64,000 nt of DNA, from contig VYZI01001066.1 in assembly GCA_013397695.1 (NCBI GenBank), positions 1-64,000 on the forward strand, given 5' to 3'. Position numbers and translations under genes: made by a program. Of this stretch, positions 9,319-21,510 are shown one piece after another. The first letter of the stretch is position 1; each line of letters begins with the position of its first letter. The stretch is from Centropus unirufus. Taxonomy: Eukaryota; Chordata; Aves; Cuculiformes; Centropidae. The notes beneath the pieces are model-generated. The model was not told the origin of the DNA and ran no database searches. It worked only from the letters and a program-made list of their open reading frames with translations.

Positions 9319-9329
9319 CAGTGCTTAAG

Positions 9330-9683
9330 TTACTCAAAAGAATATTTCAGAGCATTCCAAACTATTGTAACAGAAGTAATTTTGATTTCTGTTTCAAAAT
9401 ATGAAGCTTTTTTCCAGATAACAGAAACCTTTTCAAGCCCTTTTCGATCTTGAACAAACAGATGGGCTGATTTGTGCCCAAGAACAACAACTCCTACTTC
9501 AGGGTCTGGCTCACAGTAATCCAAAACATTGGCCTTGCTGACCACAATGGTCCCATGAGATTTGCAGAATAACTCCCCTGGGGAACTACTCAGGCCTGAA
9601 AAAGTCCCTGATATACCAGGTAATTCTAGTAACTCTGGAACAGCCTTGCAAAGTAGGTGACAGTTTGCCAGAGGGATAAGAAA
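9330..9683 (-). other. Possible terminal coding exon with nearby poly(A) signal (unidentified)
   Basis: A minus-strand frame is open for about 118 codons and ends with TAA at 9332-9330. An AATAAA (9318-9313) follows 11 nt after the stop. The translated sequence looks protein-like: charged and hydrophobic residues alternate, including PEVGVVVLGHKSAHLF and WKKASYFETEIKITSVTIVW. Several AG acceptors precede it on the minus strand. I do not recognise the family and found no upstream exon. It could be the last exon of an unannotated gene, a retrocopy remnant, or chance. Confidence 0.25.
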
Positions 9684-9699
9684 TTATTAAAGACGTTGT

Positions 9700-12600
9700 C
9701 CTTTGTTTATCATTTTCCTACCCTGCTCTCTTAGAAGAATTGTCATTTTTTTGCTTAAATGTCCCTCTAGCCTGTATATCCTTGGAACCAGCACACGTTC
9801 CTAGCACCAGCCCCCGAGGAAGAAGCAGCAGTGGGAGCAGCAGCATCTGCTGTGGTTGGTATTTTAATGAGTGAGGAAGTGGTCTCACAAGTTGTACCTC
9901 CAGCCTCTAAGAACTTCAGCAAAGGCAGGAGGAACCGAGATGTGTGGGCAAATTGTCCCACTTCCCAAAGGCCAAAGAGCCACAGAAAAATAAGTTTAAA
10001 AAGCTGAGGGACTGCTGGGGAGAACTAGGAAATATTGATACCTGCTATGTTACAGGCTAGCAACGCACTTATGGTAACAGCATCTTCTACTATAGTATTC
10101 CTTCCATTAATTAGCAAGGTTAATTTGGAAAGCAATGACATTCAGGCCATCTGGAAGACTAATTTTAGGAGTGCATTAAGGAAACAATTTCTTGCTCTCA
10201 GCAGTAACAACATGAGTTACGGTGCCCTCATCACCCAAGAAGTGGCTGGGAAACTTGAAGCATTTGCCATTTGTGTCAGAACAGATCAGGAGAGGACAAT
10301 CGTTTTAAGAAGCAAGTGAATTATCAGAATAAGGAAACCGAGACAGTTTCAACCCAATTCTGGAAGATAAAACCAGACGGTACTGTTTGGAGCCCAAAAG
10401 GGTCTAAACAAGTTTGTTGCTTTTCAAAAACTCCCGCTTGTGATTGCACCTCCACCACATCCTTGTTCTGCTCTTCCCCGGTCTGGTGAGAGTTGCCTAC
10501 GAGGTCTGTGAAAGATGAAGGAAACCAGGACCTTCATTGACAGATGCCACAGCCCCCTCTCCATCTCCTATCACAGCTTTACACATCGGGATCTGCCAGT
10601 GATGCCTCTCCACGCAGCCACTGGGGAGCAGCAGAAGGCTGCAGGAAGGTGCTGCCTTGTCGCCCTGTTCTTTCCTGGCTCTGGAGTTACCAGTGAGACG
10701 TGGGGAGAATGGAGAAGCAAATCGAGACCTCCGCTTTCAGATGCCACAGCTGACCTCCAAACCTACAGCCAGCTTTGCTGCACATCCCACTTCCCAGTCC
10801 TCAAAGCCACCTTAGGCCCTTGCTGAGGAAGTGGGACAACACAATACAGACTCTGCTAGGAGGCCAAGCACAAGTTTAGGTCAGGACACGGTGATGGAGG
10901 AGAAGTAACTTAGCCCTGGTAGCTCTGACCTGGTTCCGGGGCTCTAACGCTTCCACCTTGGGAACAGGAAGGAGAAATCGCTGTCCGTCCACGCCAATAA
11001 GGCAGGAGCATCTCCCCCCGGGTCACTGGCAAGCAGGTCCCTCTGAGGGATAGCTGCGTTAGTAGGACATTAGGGACTTCCCACTTGGTGACACACATAC
11101 TGATCTGTATATATACACTCATGAATATATGATAGATACATACACAGATTCACCCACACCTATAGGGATGTCGAAGGATGGTTTCCAGGCCTTAGACACC
11201 CTGCCTCGCTGAGGCGCCTCCTGCCAGGCAGGTCCATGAATTCAGTCTATCCTAGACACGATATTTAAAGCAATGTGAAGTTCTGCTCTTCCCCTTGGCT
11301 GCAGGTTATGGCCAAGAGTGTGGGAAGATGGACAACCCACCCATGAGCAGCTGATGGGTAAGATTCCCTGCTAAGATTAAGAAATGCAGAGGCTGCATAA
11401 AGGGTAGCGTTGTCTGCAACAGATAATGACTGCATATTGAATTCATCACTATGTATGTTGTGTCAGCTCTCGTGAGCAGTGGCTGACCATTCCCTGTTTC
11501 CACTGGCCTCACCTCTGCACCCCACCGTGCTTCCTGGCACAGTGCCTCCGCTCTCCACAGCAGCCCTGCTTTCAACCAAGATGCCACCCCACAGCAACAC
11601 GTTTCTACTCTGTGTCCAGGGCCTGGCAGGTCTGACTGGGATCAGGCAGCCTAGAGGCTCCTTGCCCGGAATAACCAGCTGGCCACACCTTGCTCTCCCC
11701 TCAAAAGAAGTAAAACTCTTTGCAAAAAAGTAAAATAAAAAAGGCAGAGCCCTTCCTTTCTATGCTGTTTTCCCATCCTCTACTTAATAGCTCCAAGTTC
11801 CTCCTTACCCAAATGCCATTTCTGAGTCTGTATTCAACACACAGAACAAACGCTGCTAGCAAAGACTCATTCTTAACGGCCTCCCTTGGCCGAGCTCATT
11901 ATCTAATAGATTAAACTCCTAAATCATAAGAAAAGATCCTCCTTTCCAAGGAGCAGTGAACCCAACATTGCTGCAGCATCACAGATATCCATTTCCATCA
12001 CATCACAGGTTTTAGCTACTTCATAAGGCTTACCAGGAAAAAGAAAACTTTTAATCATCTCTTCTCTAGATGCACATAAATTCGCAAGAAAGCATCCGAT
12101 TCATCATTGCTTGAAAAGTTAGCCTGACTTTAACATGCTCCTAGAACTGCACCTCCCCACCCAGCTTTGACTGGATTTCTTTTTTTTTTTTTTTTAGAAG
12201 AATTTGGCTTTGGGATTTCCAATAGCCGGTGGATTTCTTTTCCTTCTCTGTGTACTGAAGGCTGCACGTGCACTTGGCCACTGCTGCTGGGTTCAGCCAG
12301 AGCACGGACCAGCTCATGCGCATCACGGCTTCTCATCCAGCCCTTCCATGCGTGGCTGCCTCCATGAACGTCATGGAGCAGGTTGGGATCCAAGTACACT
12401 CATCCCTCATCACCAACAGCGCGGTTGGTGTCCTGGACCAGGGTATCCTCCTTGCCTCATGATGTTGCCCTGGTTGTCGGTTCTCAGTGTTTGCATTAAA
12501 ACCTCCCTCACTTTGATTGCTCCAGACCTGGGGTGCGAGTGTAGCCCCCTGCTATGAGGGGCACGCAGTGAAGGTAGTCATGCAGGAAGCAACAGCAGAA

Positions 12601-15600
12601 CTCCCCCTCTGCCAGTGCTTCCAGGGTCACTTTTTAATGCTCCAAGCAGTACCAATAGCTGCAGGGAGAGAAAGGAGGCTACAAAACAGACCAGTCTGCC
12701 CTCCTCTCAAATTATCACAGCAGAACTTATTTATTGCCAGAGAGCAATAAAGCATTATAACCCTGGGGCAGCCTGTGCTACACACATCACCTCCCATTCT
12801 TGTTCCCCAAGAGCTTTCAATAAAATTAAGGAAAAAAAAAAAGCCACAGAGAAAAAGGAGATATGCTTAAGGAAGAGAGAGGACTGGGAAAATGTGCCTT
12901 TCTCCCTGAAAGCTCACCCATGTTCCAGTGATCAGCACTTCTTGAGCCAGACAAGGTGTCTCCATCTAATAGCCTTTGATGGCTTATTTCTCCAAGGTAT
13001 CCCTTAGTTCAAAATACTTGCAAATCTCAGTATCCCACAGCATGGATTTCCTCCTCTCAGGTGTACGCTGTAGGAAGAAACTAGGCCCACTTTCTTCCTT
13101 TTAACAGGACACCCAAGAGCTTCACCTGGTGAAAGGCACTTCCTCTTTGCCTGTTCACAGCTGTACCTCATCTGTCCTCTCGAGGATAAATAACCCTGGC
13201 CTGGCCCTGGTGTAAAAACCTTTTCAGACCTTTATAAATCCTTTGTGCTCTCCTCTGCTGCTGGGGAAATCATAGTTGTGCAGAGTGTTTTGGGTGTTGA
13301 TGCACCCTGGTTGCTGCAGGTACATTGCTGTGAATGGCATCACTTTCCCAGCCATTCCTACTGCCTGTCTCAGGTATGGTATGGGTGAATCCATTCCTTG
13401 GAGTCCTGTGAGCTGTAGCTAGCAGCCAGGTGCCTGGGAAATGAGGCACCCCTGTTGCTGGCACGTACCTGTGACACAGGGTGGACAACCTTCACTCTTC
13501 AGCCAGAAGGGGGGCTTCTCACCTTGCACCATTGGCTCAAATTTGAGCACAAAGCCAATGCAAATCCAGATGTAAGATTTCAAGTGTAGGTGTCCTCCGA
13601 GGGCACTCCTTGCATCTCTGCCTGTACTACACAGTCAGTCGCTGTGTGTTTCCAGGCTAAGTCTTCTCCATAAGCTCTTCAGAGGCAGCCAAGGGCGTGC
13701 TGTGCTATCCAACCGAGTTACCTCAATCTGGATGACACAGAGAGAGATGACAAGATCAGGTCAGTGTTGATCATGAAAGCTCCCCAGTTGCCTTGCAGGA
13801 TGGTGCTCTTCTTCATCATGACTTGCACTTGCTGGAGCAGATGGCCCAAAGCACTCCAGGGGAGAGAATGGCCAAGTGTTGCAGACCTAGACAGCTTTGA
13901 AAGAGATGCATGCGTGGTTTTGTTTATCACAGCCCATTCATGTCTTCCTTCTCGACTAGCAGTGTTGGAAACAATATTAGCTGGGTGGCAAATACACCTT
14001 GCTGTCTGCTTGTCCTCCTGCAAAGGCATAGAAGACATCATTTTGTGTGGGGTTCCAGGAGAATGTCATCCTAACATCAGGCTGACCACAAACAACCATG
14101 AGGATATTAGCCTCGGAGGCCCAAGAGTTGTGATCCTACTGGCTGGGCTTGGTACCAGATTGGTTACTTCCCAAGCACATGTTTTACTCGGGCACTTCTG
14201 TCACATTCTCCTCTCCTGCTGGCTCTCTGGACCATAGGATTAAGAGAGGAAAACCAGGAGGATGAGGTCAGCCCCTTGCAGCCTGGCATCACCCCACAGC
14301 CTCTGCTGCCACTCAGTCACTACCAGCTGTTCTGGTTACCCAGCAGACACCACGAAGGTGTGCAACCAGAGCAAGAAGGACACCAGCCCAGCATGTTTGG
14401 TTTTATAGGGGCCACACTACATAATGGGCTTCGGTACGTGCTGTGTTCAGTCTTTCCTGTTGGGTTCCTGTTGCGTTGAGTCTAGAACAGGCAGAGAGAT
14501 CCCAACACTCAAGGAAAGTGGAGGAGCGCTCTGGGAAGGTTTGGTGGGAGCAAGAGCAAGAGATGTAGGCTGGGTTGGTATTCCTCCCTAGAGTAACACT
14601 CCCTAAATCCTACCGATGGCAAAAGTCACATGCAGGATAAGCATTTTGGCTTTATTTCATGACTCATGGCAGCTCTGCTCTCTGTCAGTTCAAACTGCGC
14701 TGCACACTGCTTTGCACTGACTCAGTTTTTAGGCCCATGCAAAATAATGCTGTTGCTTTACTGCCCAAAGCAGACACTCGGGGAGCTGGGGTTGTATCCA
14801 GACCATCTTGCTTAATCCCACAAATACCAGTCCCCACAAAAATAGAAACAATAACCTTCTCAAAGAGGAGCTTGCTGTATCAAGTTTCTAGAGCTCACCG
14901 CGACCAAGATAAATCAGTATTTTCTTTGTGGCTGGTCGTTTAAATGGTTTCTTTCCTGTAATGTTAAATAACTGAGGAATTATTTTTGCCTTTTGGGAAG
15001 GCAGGGGATTTTGAGTATCTCCTCACCCTAATTTTTTGCATCGATGACACAGAAATTGTGCTTGAAGCTGAAAAAGGAGCATTTGCCATACATAGCAAGC
15101 GCGTTGGCAGAGAGCAGCAAGTTCAGCTAATGAAGCAGCCGGCATTATTTGAGACAAGCCTAAACCTCCCGCAGGCCCTGCAGTTAGCATATCATCTTTG
15201 GATTGCAGCATGTGGAACAACACTGCCATGGCAAACTCGCCGGGTAGAAGACTGGGAAACAAGAGGAGGACAGAGCCCTGTAGCCATGGCTCTGACATTG
15301 CCTCCATTTTCATATAAGTAATATTCAAATGGGATTGCTAAGACTGCTTGGGAGGCCAGTTTCCCGTCTCAGGGCAGAGTTTCCATTTCCAAGACATAGT
15401 CTTTCTTTCATTTTAGTGCCAGAATTTTAAGCCACTTCAAATGAATAAATGTAAAAGATTTGCCTACGCTCTCATTGCTGCTCGCTGTAACTTTATCTTG
15501 TCTCAAGTGGCTGATGGTAAAATGCTCCACCAGCTCTCCCTGGAAAACCTGAGGGAAGATTTTTAAATCTCCTGTAATTTGGCCTCTCTTTTCAAGTGGG

Positions 15601-18600
15601 ATTCCCAGAAGCTACCGAAGTCCTGATTTTTGAAGTGTACAAGGCCTTTCTCAGAGACTGGCAGTCTCCCAGCAGGTGCGAAAATGCACGGAGGAGTGCT
15701 GACGTCCACCCTCTGGAGTACAGCCACCTCTCGGGAGGTGGGAAGTGCCTGCATTTTCTCATCAGAGCAACGTGGAAGTTTTGGAGCTGTGTGCTCTGTC
15801 CTCCCTTGGAGGGACCGTGCCACTAAGTCGTGGGACATAAACGCTGCACTCATTTTCTTCTTCCAGAGCTGCACCCTATTTCATTCTTCCCAGGTTGTTC
15901 TGGTTTGACTCCGTTCTCTACAAGCAGGGATTGTTTGATACTGGCCATTCAGTCTGTGTCCCCCTTTCTCAAAACCTTTTAAACCCACAGGCCAACCGCA
16001 GGCCACAAGTCAACATTAGACCCAAGCACAAAGCTCTCAAATACATCCCAACGTTCCAGGAAAATCCAGCCCAGCAGAGGCAGGACATCTCCAGGCAGGA
16101 CCTCCCTTCATCCCTGCAGTGTTATCAAAGACACAGAGCCATAGGCAATGTGAAGTGCTGGCTTTGGTCTCCACAAGACCATTTGCTTTTCTTCTGCCCA
16201 GAGCACCCTCGAGGTATGCTCTTACCACTGCGAAGAAAGAACTTCACAGGGAATGGTAGGCTTGTGACCTTCAGCGCACGTCTTTCCTGCAGTGATTGGA
16301 TATTGTAACTGCCTTTGGAAAGCCCAGGAGCTGCCAGTTGCAGCATGTCTACTGCAAACTGGAGCTCTGGGAAGCCACAGATTGCAGCATCCAGCACAAA
16401 TCCATGATCTGGCTACTTTTTTTTTTCTAGGAACAAAGATGTGTGAGCCTTAGGACCATGATGTCTGTGCTGATGGAGCCAAACGTGTTCCTTGTACCTT
16501 GTGGCTTTTTGGGAATTACCATGGGGCAGATGGCACTGACTTGAGCACACAGTACTGCCTGAGCTGGCTGGGAGGGAGATGGAGAGGATGCAGGAGTTGC
16601 TGGGGGTGGTTGACATTGCATTCCCCACAGGCAGCAGGAGAAGCTGCTCTGAGCAGCCTATGGGGCATGGAGATCCCGAGGTAAAGACAAGGCAGCCCAA
16701 AATCTTCAGCATATGTGAGCCGTCCTCATAGCTAATGTATGCCAGCGTGCAGATTGTCTGATTAAGGAATAAGACATATTTAACCTGGCATCTACCATCA
16801 CAGCCCCCATTTCCAATTAAGCCTATCCCAGGCCCTCTGGGAAAATGATAAAGGCTATAGGAGATGAAAGATAACTGTGACAAGCTGTGAAACCTCCTCC
16901 CCCATTAGCTGCACATGCCTATAACCTGCCAGGCTGTTTGGATTTTGAGAGATAAACCTGGGGTTACACATCCAGGAGAGCAGCCTGAGCCTGCCGGCAC
17001 CTCCCAGCCTTGATGAGAGCCCCAAGCCCAGAAAGGCTCCAGGCCAGGGGACAGCACAGCATGAAGACCAGAGGGCATGGTAAGTAACTGTGGTGTATTT
17101 GAACAGCTCCAGCCTGGAAGCAAAAGGGAGAACAACAGGAGTGAGACTTTGGTAGTTCTCGGCCTTGCAGGACTAGCATGAAACCAGCCGTCAGATGTTT
17201 CCTCAAATGCCCTGCTTTGCCCTCAGAGCGAGGGGGTGATTAAGATGCTCAGTCTTTGCAGACACCCGGGGCTCAGCGCCAGTGGGGCTGCTGGTGTTAC
17301 GCAGTCCCTGCTGAGCCATGCCAGCCTGACAGGGCACAAGCACTTTTTCAGGAGGCTACTTGAGAGGCAAGCAAGTACCTGCCAAAGCCCGGCTGCATCC
17401 TAACAGGATGCCAGGGAAGGCTTCTTTACAGAGAGGAGTCCGAGCCCCCTTAGCCACCTGGGAGGGACACAGGAACCCAGTGGCTCCTCTCCCCGGCTGC
17501 CGCTCAAGGCCTGGCAGTGTTGACTTTGGGCTCCAGGGCTGTGCAGGCGTGTGTACAGAGCTCAACACCCTGCTCAGCAGCTCTTCTTAGAGTAAACCCA
17601 GGACTTTAGCCCCGAATCTGGCAGTGCTCGCAGCACACCACCTTCATGTGGTCAGCAGCCAACACAGATCCCACGGTTGCCCTCCTCCTCCCCATGCAGC
17701 GAGGGCAGGGGAAGCTCCATGCCAGGCAGGGAAAAGCCCTACTGTGCCCTGTAATATGGGCCACCTACCACAAGGAATCGTCAAGACCCTTCCTCAGATC
17801 CTCTATTTCACTACCACAGTCGTGCCACTGGGCAAAGCAAAGAGATTATTCCCATCAGCTCAGCATTGGTCAGCATTAAAGTGATTTAATCTCAAGTTCT
17901 TTGATGCTCCCTTTGTGGCTTTTGGAGCCTAATTCCTGGCCATGCTGTTTCCTGCACTTCTGTGGAGATAGCAAAGCTTTCTACTGTTACATTCAGCCCA
18001 TGTTTCGCTTTGCTCTTGAACTAAAGGACAGAGAATTATAGAATGGAAGCATAGCAGGCAGGAGCAGAAAAGAAGGAGAAGGCTGGGCGACTGTCTGCGA
18101 CTGAGGTCCCAATAACCCCGTATGAGTCTGAGGACTGCTGCCAGAGGATTTTTAGCAAGTTTAAATTTCATTTCCACTGGAGGTAAAACAGGCACTATAA
18201 CTCAGCGGACTCTGCCAGCCTTTGAACCACCTCTGCAGAGCTGAGTCCCCCACGTTCCTCTCTCGTTTCCTGGAAGAGAAGTACAGGTTCCCACTGCCAG
18301 ACCCCGGGCCTGCCAGCGGAGAGGTCTGGGTTAGACTAAACTCTGTGCCAACAGGGACCCTGAGGAAAGGGTGGCTCAGAGGCATTTGCCTAAGACACAG
18401 CTGCCTCTGCCTGAGGTGAATCAGCAGCCGCCTTCCAGGGAGCCTGGAGAGCTAGGGAAAGGGAAACCTTGCAGCCCTCAGAGGGATGACAGGGAGGTCA
18501 CAGTGCGGCTTGACGAGGCATCTCTGGAGGGCACTTGCTCACCCTGTTCATTTGGAGCCTGGAGTTCAGATTGAACAAATCAGACATTAGCCCTGTGCAC

Positions 18601-21065
18601 CCTGAAGAGTCCCTGCCACCCAATTTGGAAACAATACCCAATTTGTTGGCCACAACAGCTCAAGGAGAGCACCTACTAGGTTTTTCCTCCAAATTGAGTC
18701 CAGGAAGAGACTGGCATTAAACAACTGCAAAAATCTGAAAGGAGCTTAGATATCCTTTTCTCAAGATGGAAGGGGGCGCAAGGTTTGGACATGGTTTACT
18801 CACAGGTCAAGAAGTAGTCTCCAAAATGCTGGAGTCACATGGCCACAGAGTTTGATGACCTCTTTGATGACACTCTGACAGCAATGCTTTTGCATTTGAA
18901 GCAGGGGGAAAGTGCCACACAATTTGAAGGGCTGCCTGGTGCCCCAGTGAGAAACATAACCAGCAAGCAGTTAGACCGGGCAAAACAATCCAGCGTGCGT
19001 GGCTCCGCAGGCTGGGCCACTCCTCATCATCCAGAGGTTCCATGTGGAGGCCAGCTCAAGCTCTGGGGTCTGCCAGGGGGAATGACTCCTCTTGCAGCTC
19101 TGTGTAGGGAAGGCAAAGGACTATCTCCACAGTGTGCGTGAGCATGTGTCACCCGTGCAAGTCTCCTTGGGAGGGAAATGTGATACTGAGTGTGTGGGGC
19201 AAGTGTCACCTCCTTGCATACCAAGCCCCACTGCCCCAGCCCATATGTCCATATGAGGTAGTTCCCAGCTGCCCTATCACTATTTCAGGACCACTTGAAT
19301 TCCTGGCTCTTATCAGGCTCTTTCTAGACACGCAAGCCCTTGAGCTCAAGTGCCACTAGTCCACATCTGGGTCCTTCCCTTCCCATGCGCTGAGCCAGCT
19401 GCACAGAAGCTGGGCTGCCAGCATTGAATTAAAGGGCAGCTTTTGGACTATACACTGGTTTGTTTTGCTCAGAGGATCACAGAAATCATATTATTGTGTT
19501 GCTACTTCTCATGGCTCTATTTATTAGCAGGTAGAGACCCACTTCACCTACCACTGGGCAGGCACCTGTGAGATTTACACCAGGGGTACTCACAGTGCCC
19601 TTGCTGCTAGTCCCAACTCTCCCAGTACAGGTTGGTTAGAGTTACCAGCGCTGCCTGGGTTCTCCAGCTGAAGCTTGTGTGTTGGAAAACATTGTCTCAG
19701 AATGGCCATCACTACCTGTCCCTGCAGGTGGTTTCAAGCTCCAGAACCACTTCTCCTCTGGAGCCCTTAGGATGGGATGAGGTGTTGGGTAGCCTTGCTC
19801 TTTGCTCTGTGGCTGTTGGTCTGCCCGTAGGATTTTGCCTTCTGTGAAGAATTCTAGGGAGAAATTCCAATGTAACTGTGACACTGAGCAAGCTTTTTTG
19901 TAAGTCCTTAAGCTCAACTATGGTCCCTCTCCCCCAGCACCATGTCTGGTAGGGAGCTATAACAGATGCCCGAGGAAAGGAAGAGCTGGACGAGCCTGTA
20001 AATATTCCTCTCCAGATTACTCTCCCAGCCAGCTTGATTTGCAGATCAAGGATTTCCTGAAAAGGCAGCAGCATCTTTGTGCGGCAAGGTGGCATTTCTT
20101 CTTCTCTGAATGCATCTGATCTCTTTTTTAATTCATATCAGTATTTAGCATCCACAAGATCCCATGGCAGGGAGTTGCACTTTCTACTGACACCTCCTTT
20201 ACAAATGGAAAAAAAAATTAGACTAGTCTGTTGCTGGTAGCTGATGGGATGACAGGAGCTGTGATACAACCTTCATTCACTTAGTAAGTCTTAAACCCGA
20301 GTGAGCCGTGAAACAAACCAGCCAAACGTACTTAAGCCAACAGCGCAGACGGCAGCTGAGCATGCCGTGGAACGCATCTGCAGCCAGGGCTGAGCCAAGC
20401 AGGAATCTTCAGAGGTGCAAGAGTCACATTGCATGCTGTGAGCAAAGGTCTGTGAGCCAGATCACTCGCCCACAGATAGTCTTATTTGCTTTATGCGAAG
20501 TAAGATTCCTCTGTGTTAGTAAGAGATGCATGTGTTTACTTTAGATTAGGTTAACTTGGCTTTCGTATATTTGATTGCTTCCTACAGATTAGGACAATTT
20601 TATATTAGTAATAAATTAATTAAAGGGCTTTGCTTTGAGATCACGCTTATCTACTACTTCTTTTCTGCAAAAACTTTGAGATCTTTATTAAATAATTTTG
20701 AGCATCATGTTTATTTTATTTCTTTTTTTCTCCTCTCTTAGCCACATCCTACTGTATTTTATGTCACACTGATATATGAGTTCTCTATGTCTTATTTGCC
20801 TCTCGTGGTTCCTTATTTTCTCATTGTATCAACATACTCTTATTTTTAAGCACCGTGGCTTTCCATCTGTTCCTGTGAGAGCCTTGGTCCCCTGAGATGG
20901 GTCTGTGAACTCCCACAGACCTCATCAGTGGGATGAGTAGGCATTGACGCTTTCAGAGGGCAGCTTCAAATGGGGAAATATAATATAACCATGGACATCT
21001 TTATGAGAAAGGGAGCTCTGGAGGCGTCTGTCCCCTCCACGCTCCTTCTGTAAGGGCCACCCTCA
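9700..21065. other. Intergenic sequence, no gene recognised
   Basis: About 11 kb of mixed-composition DNA. Open frames are short and none matches a family I know. It contains a T16 run (12180-12195) and small AT-rich simple sequence near 11.1 kb. Unrecognised regulatory elements or a non-coding RNA cannot be excluded. Confidence 0.5.
12180..12195. repeat. T16 homopolymer
   Basis: Sixteen consecutive T bases followed by AGAAG. It could be the reverse-complemented tail of a retrotransposed sequence, but no retroelement body or flanking duplication was recognised. Confidence 0.6.
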
Positions 21066-21069
21066 TGGT

Positions 21070-21510
21070 CAGGTCAGGATGTCTGGGGCTGCATCCAGGT
21101 GATGTTTGACAGTCCTCAAGGACAGTAGTGCCACCACCTCTCTGGGCCATTTACTCCTGCCCCATTCTTCTGGAGAAGAGGGCTCTACCCCTATCCCATC
21201 AGAGGCCCCTGTGTTGCAGAAGTGCCTGTAGGGTCTCATCTTTCCCCCAGGAACCTCTGAGAAGTTTTGGGTCTGCAATCTTTGTCTACCTCTCAGGCAG
21301 CAGCAGATGCTTCCTCAGCCCTGTTGGCTGTCACTCCTCTGGGCTGAAGAAGCCCATCTCCCACCGTCACTCCTTGTATGCCCATGTGCTCCAAACCCTA
21401 GCCAGCCTGGCGGCTGACGCTGGGTTGCAGCTTGTCACCATTTCTCTTGTAACCGGTGGCCCAAACTAGGCACAGTGCTCCACATACAGCCCCAATAGTG
21501 CCTGGCAGCT
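21070..21510 (-). mobile_element. CR1-type LINE fragment, antisense to the plus strand
   Basis: Plus-strand text follows the reverse complement of an avian CR1 3' region. It includes a CCACCACCTCTCTGGGCC segment, then GGGCTGAAGAAGCCC, then GGCCCAAACTAGGCACAGTG and CTCCACATACAGCCCCA. These correspond in order to the standard antisense CR1 landmarks. It is diverged and shows no intact reading frame. The extreme 3' tail is missing or too diverged to see. Ends approximate. Confidence 0.6.

Noticed and set aside
10035..10319. 94-codon plus-strand frame with WKTNFRSAL, reminiscent of the interferon-regulatory-factor DNA-binding domain
   Set aside because: Only about nine residues resemble the motif. 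The characteristic tryptophan spacing and the rest of the domain are missing, so this is treated as coincidence.
18020..18050. Sequence resembling the start of an antisense CR1 (GAATTATAGAATGGAAGC)
   Set aside because: The similarity stops after about 15 bases and none of the following CR1 landmarks are present.
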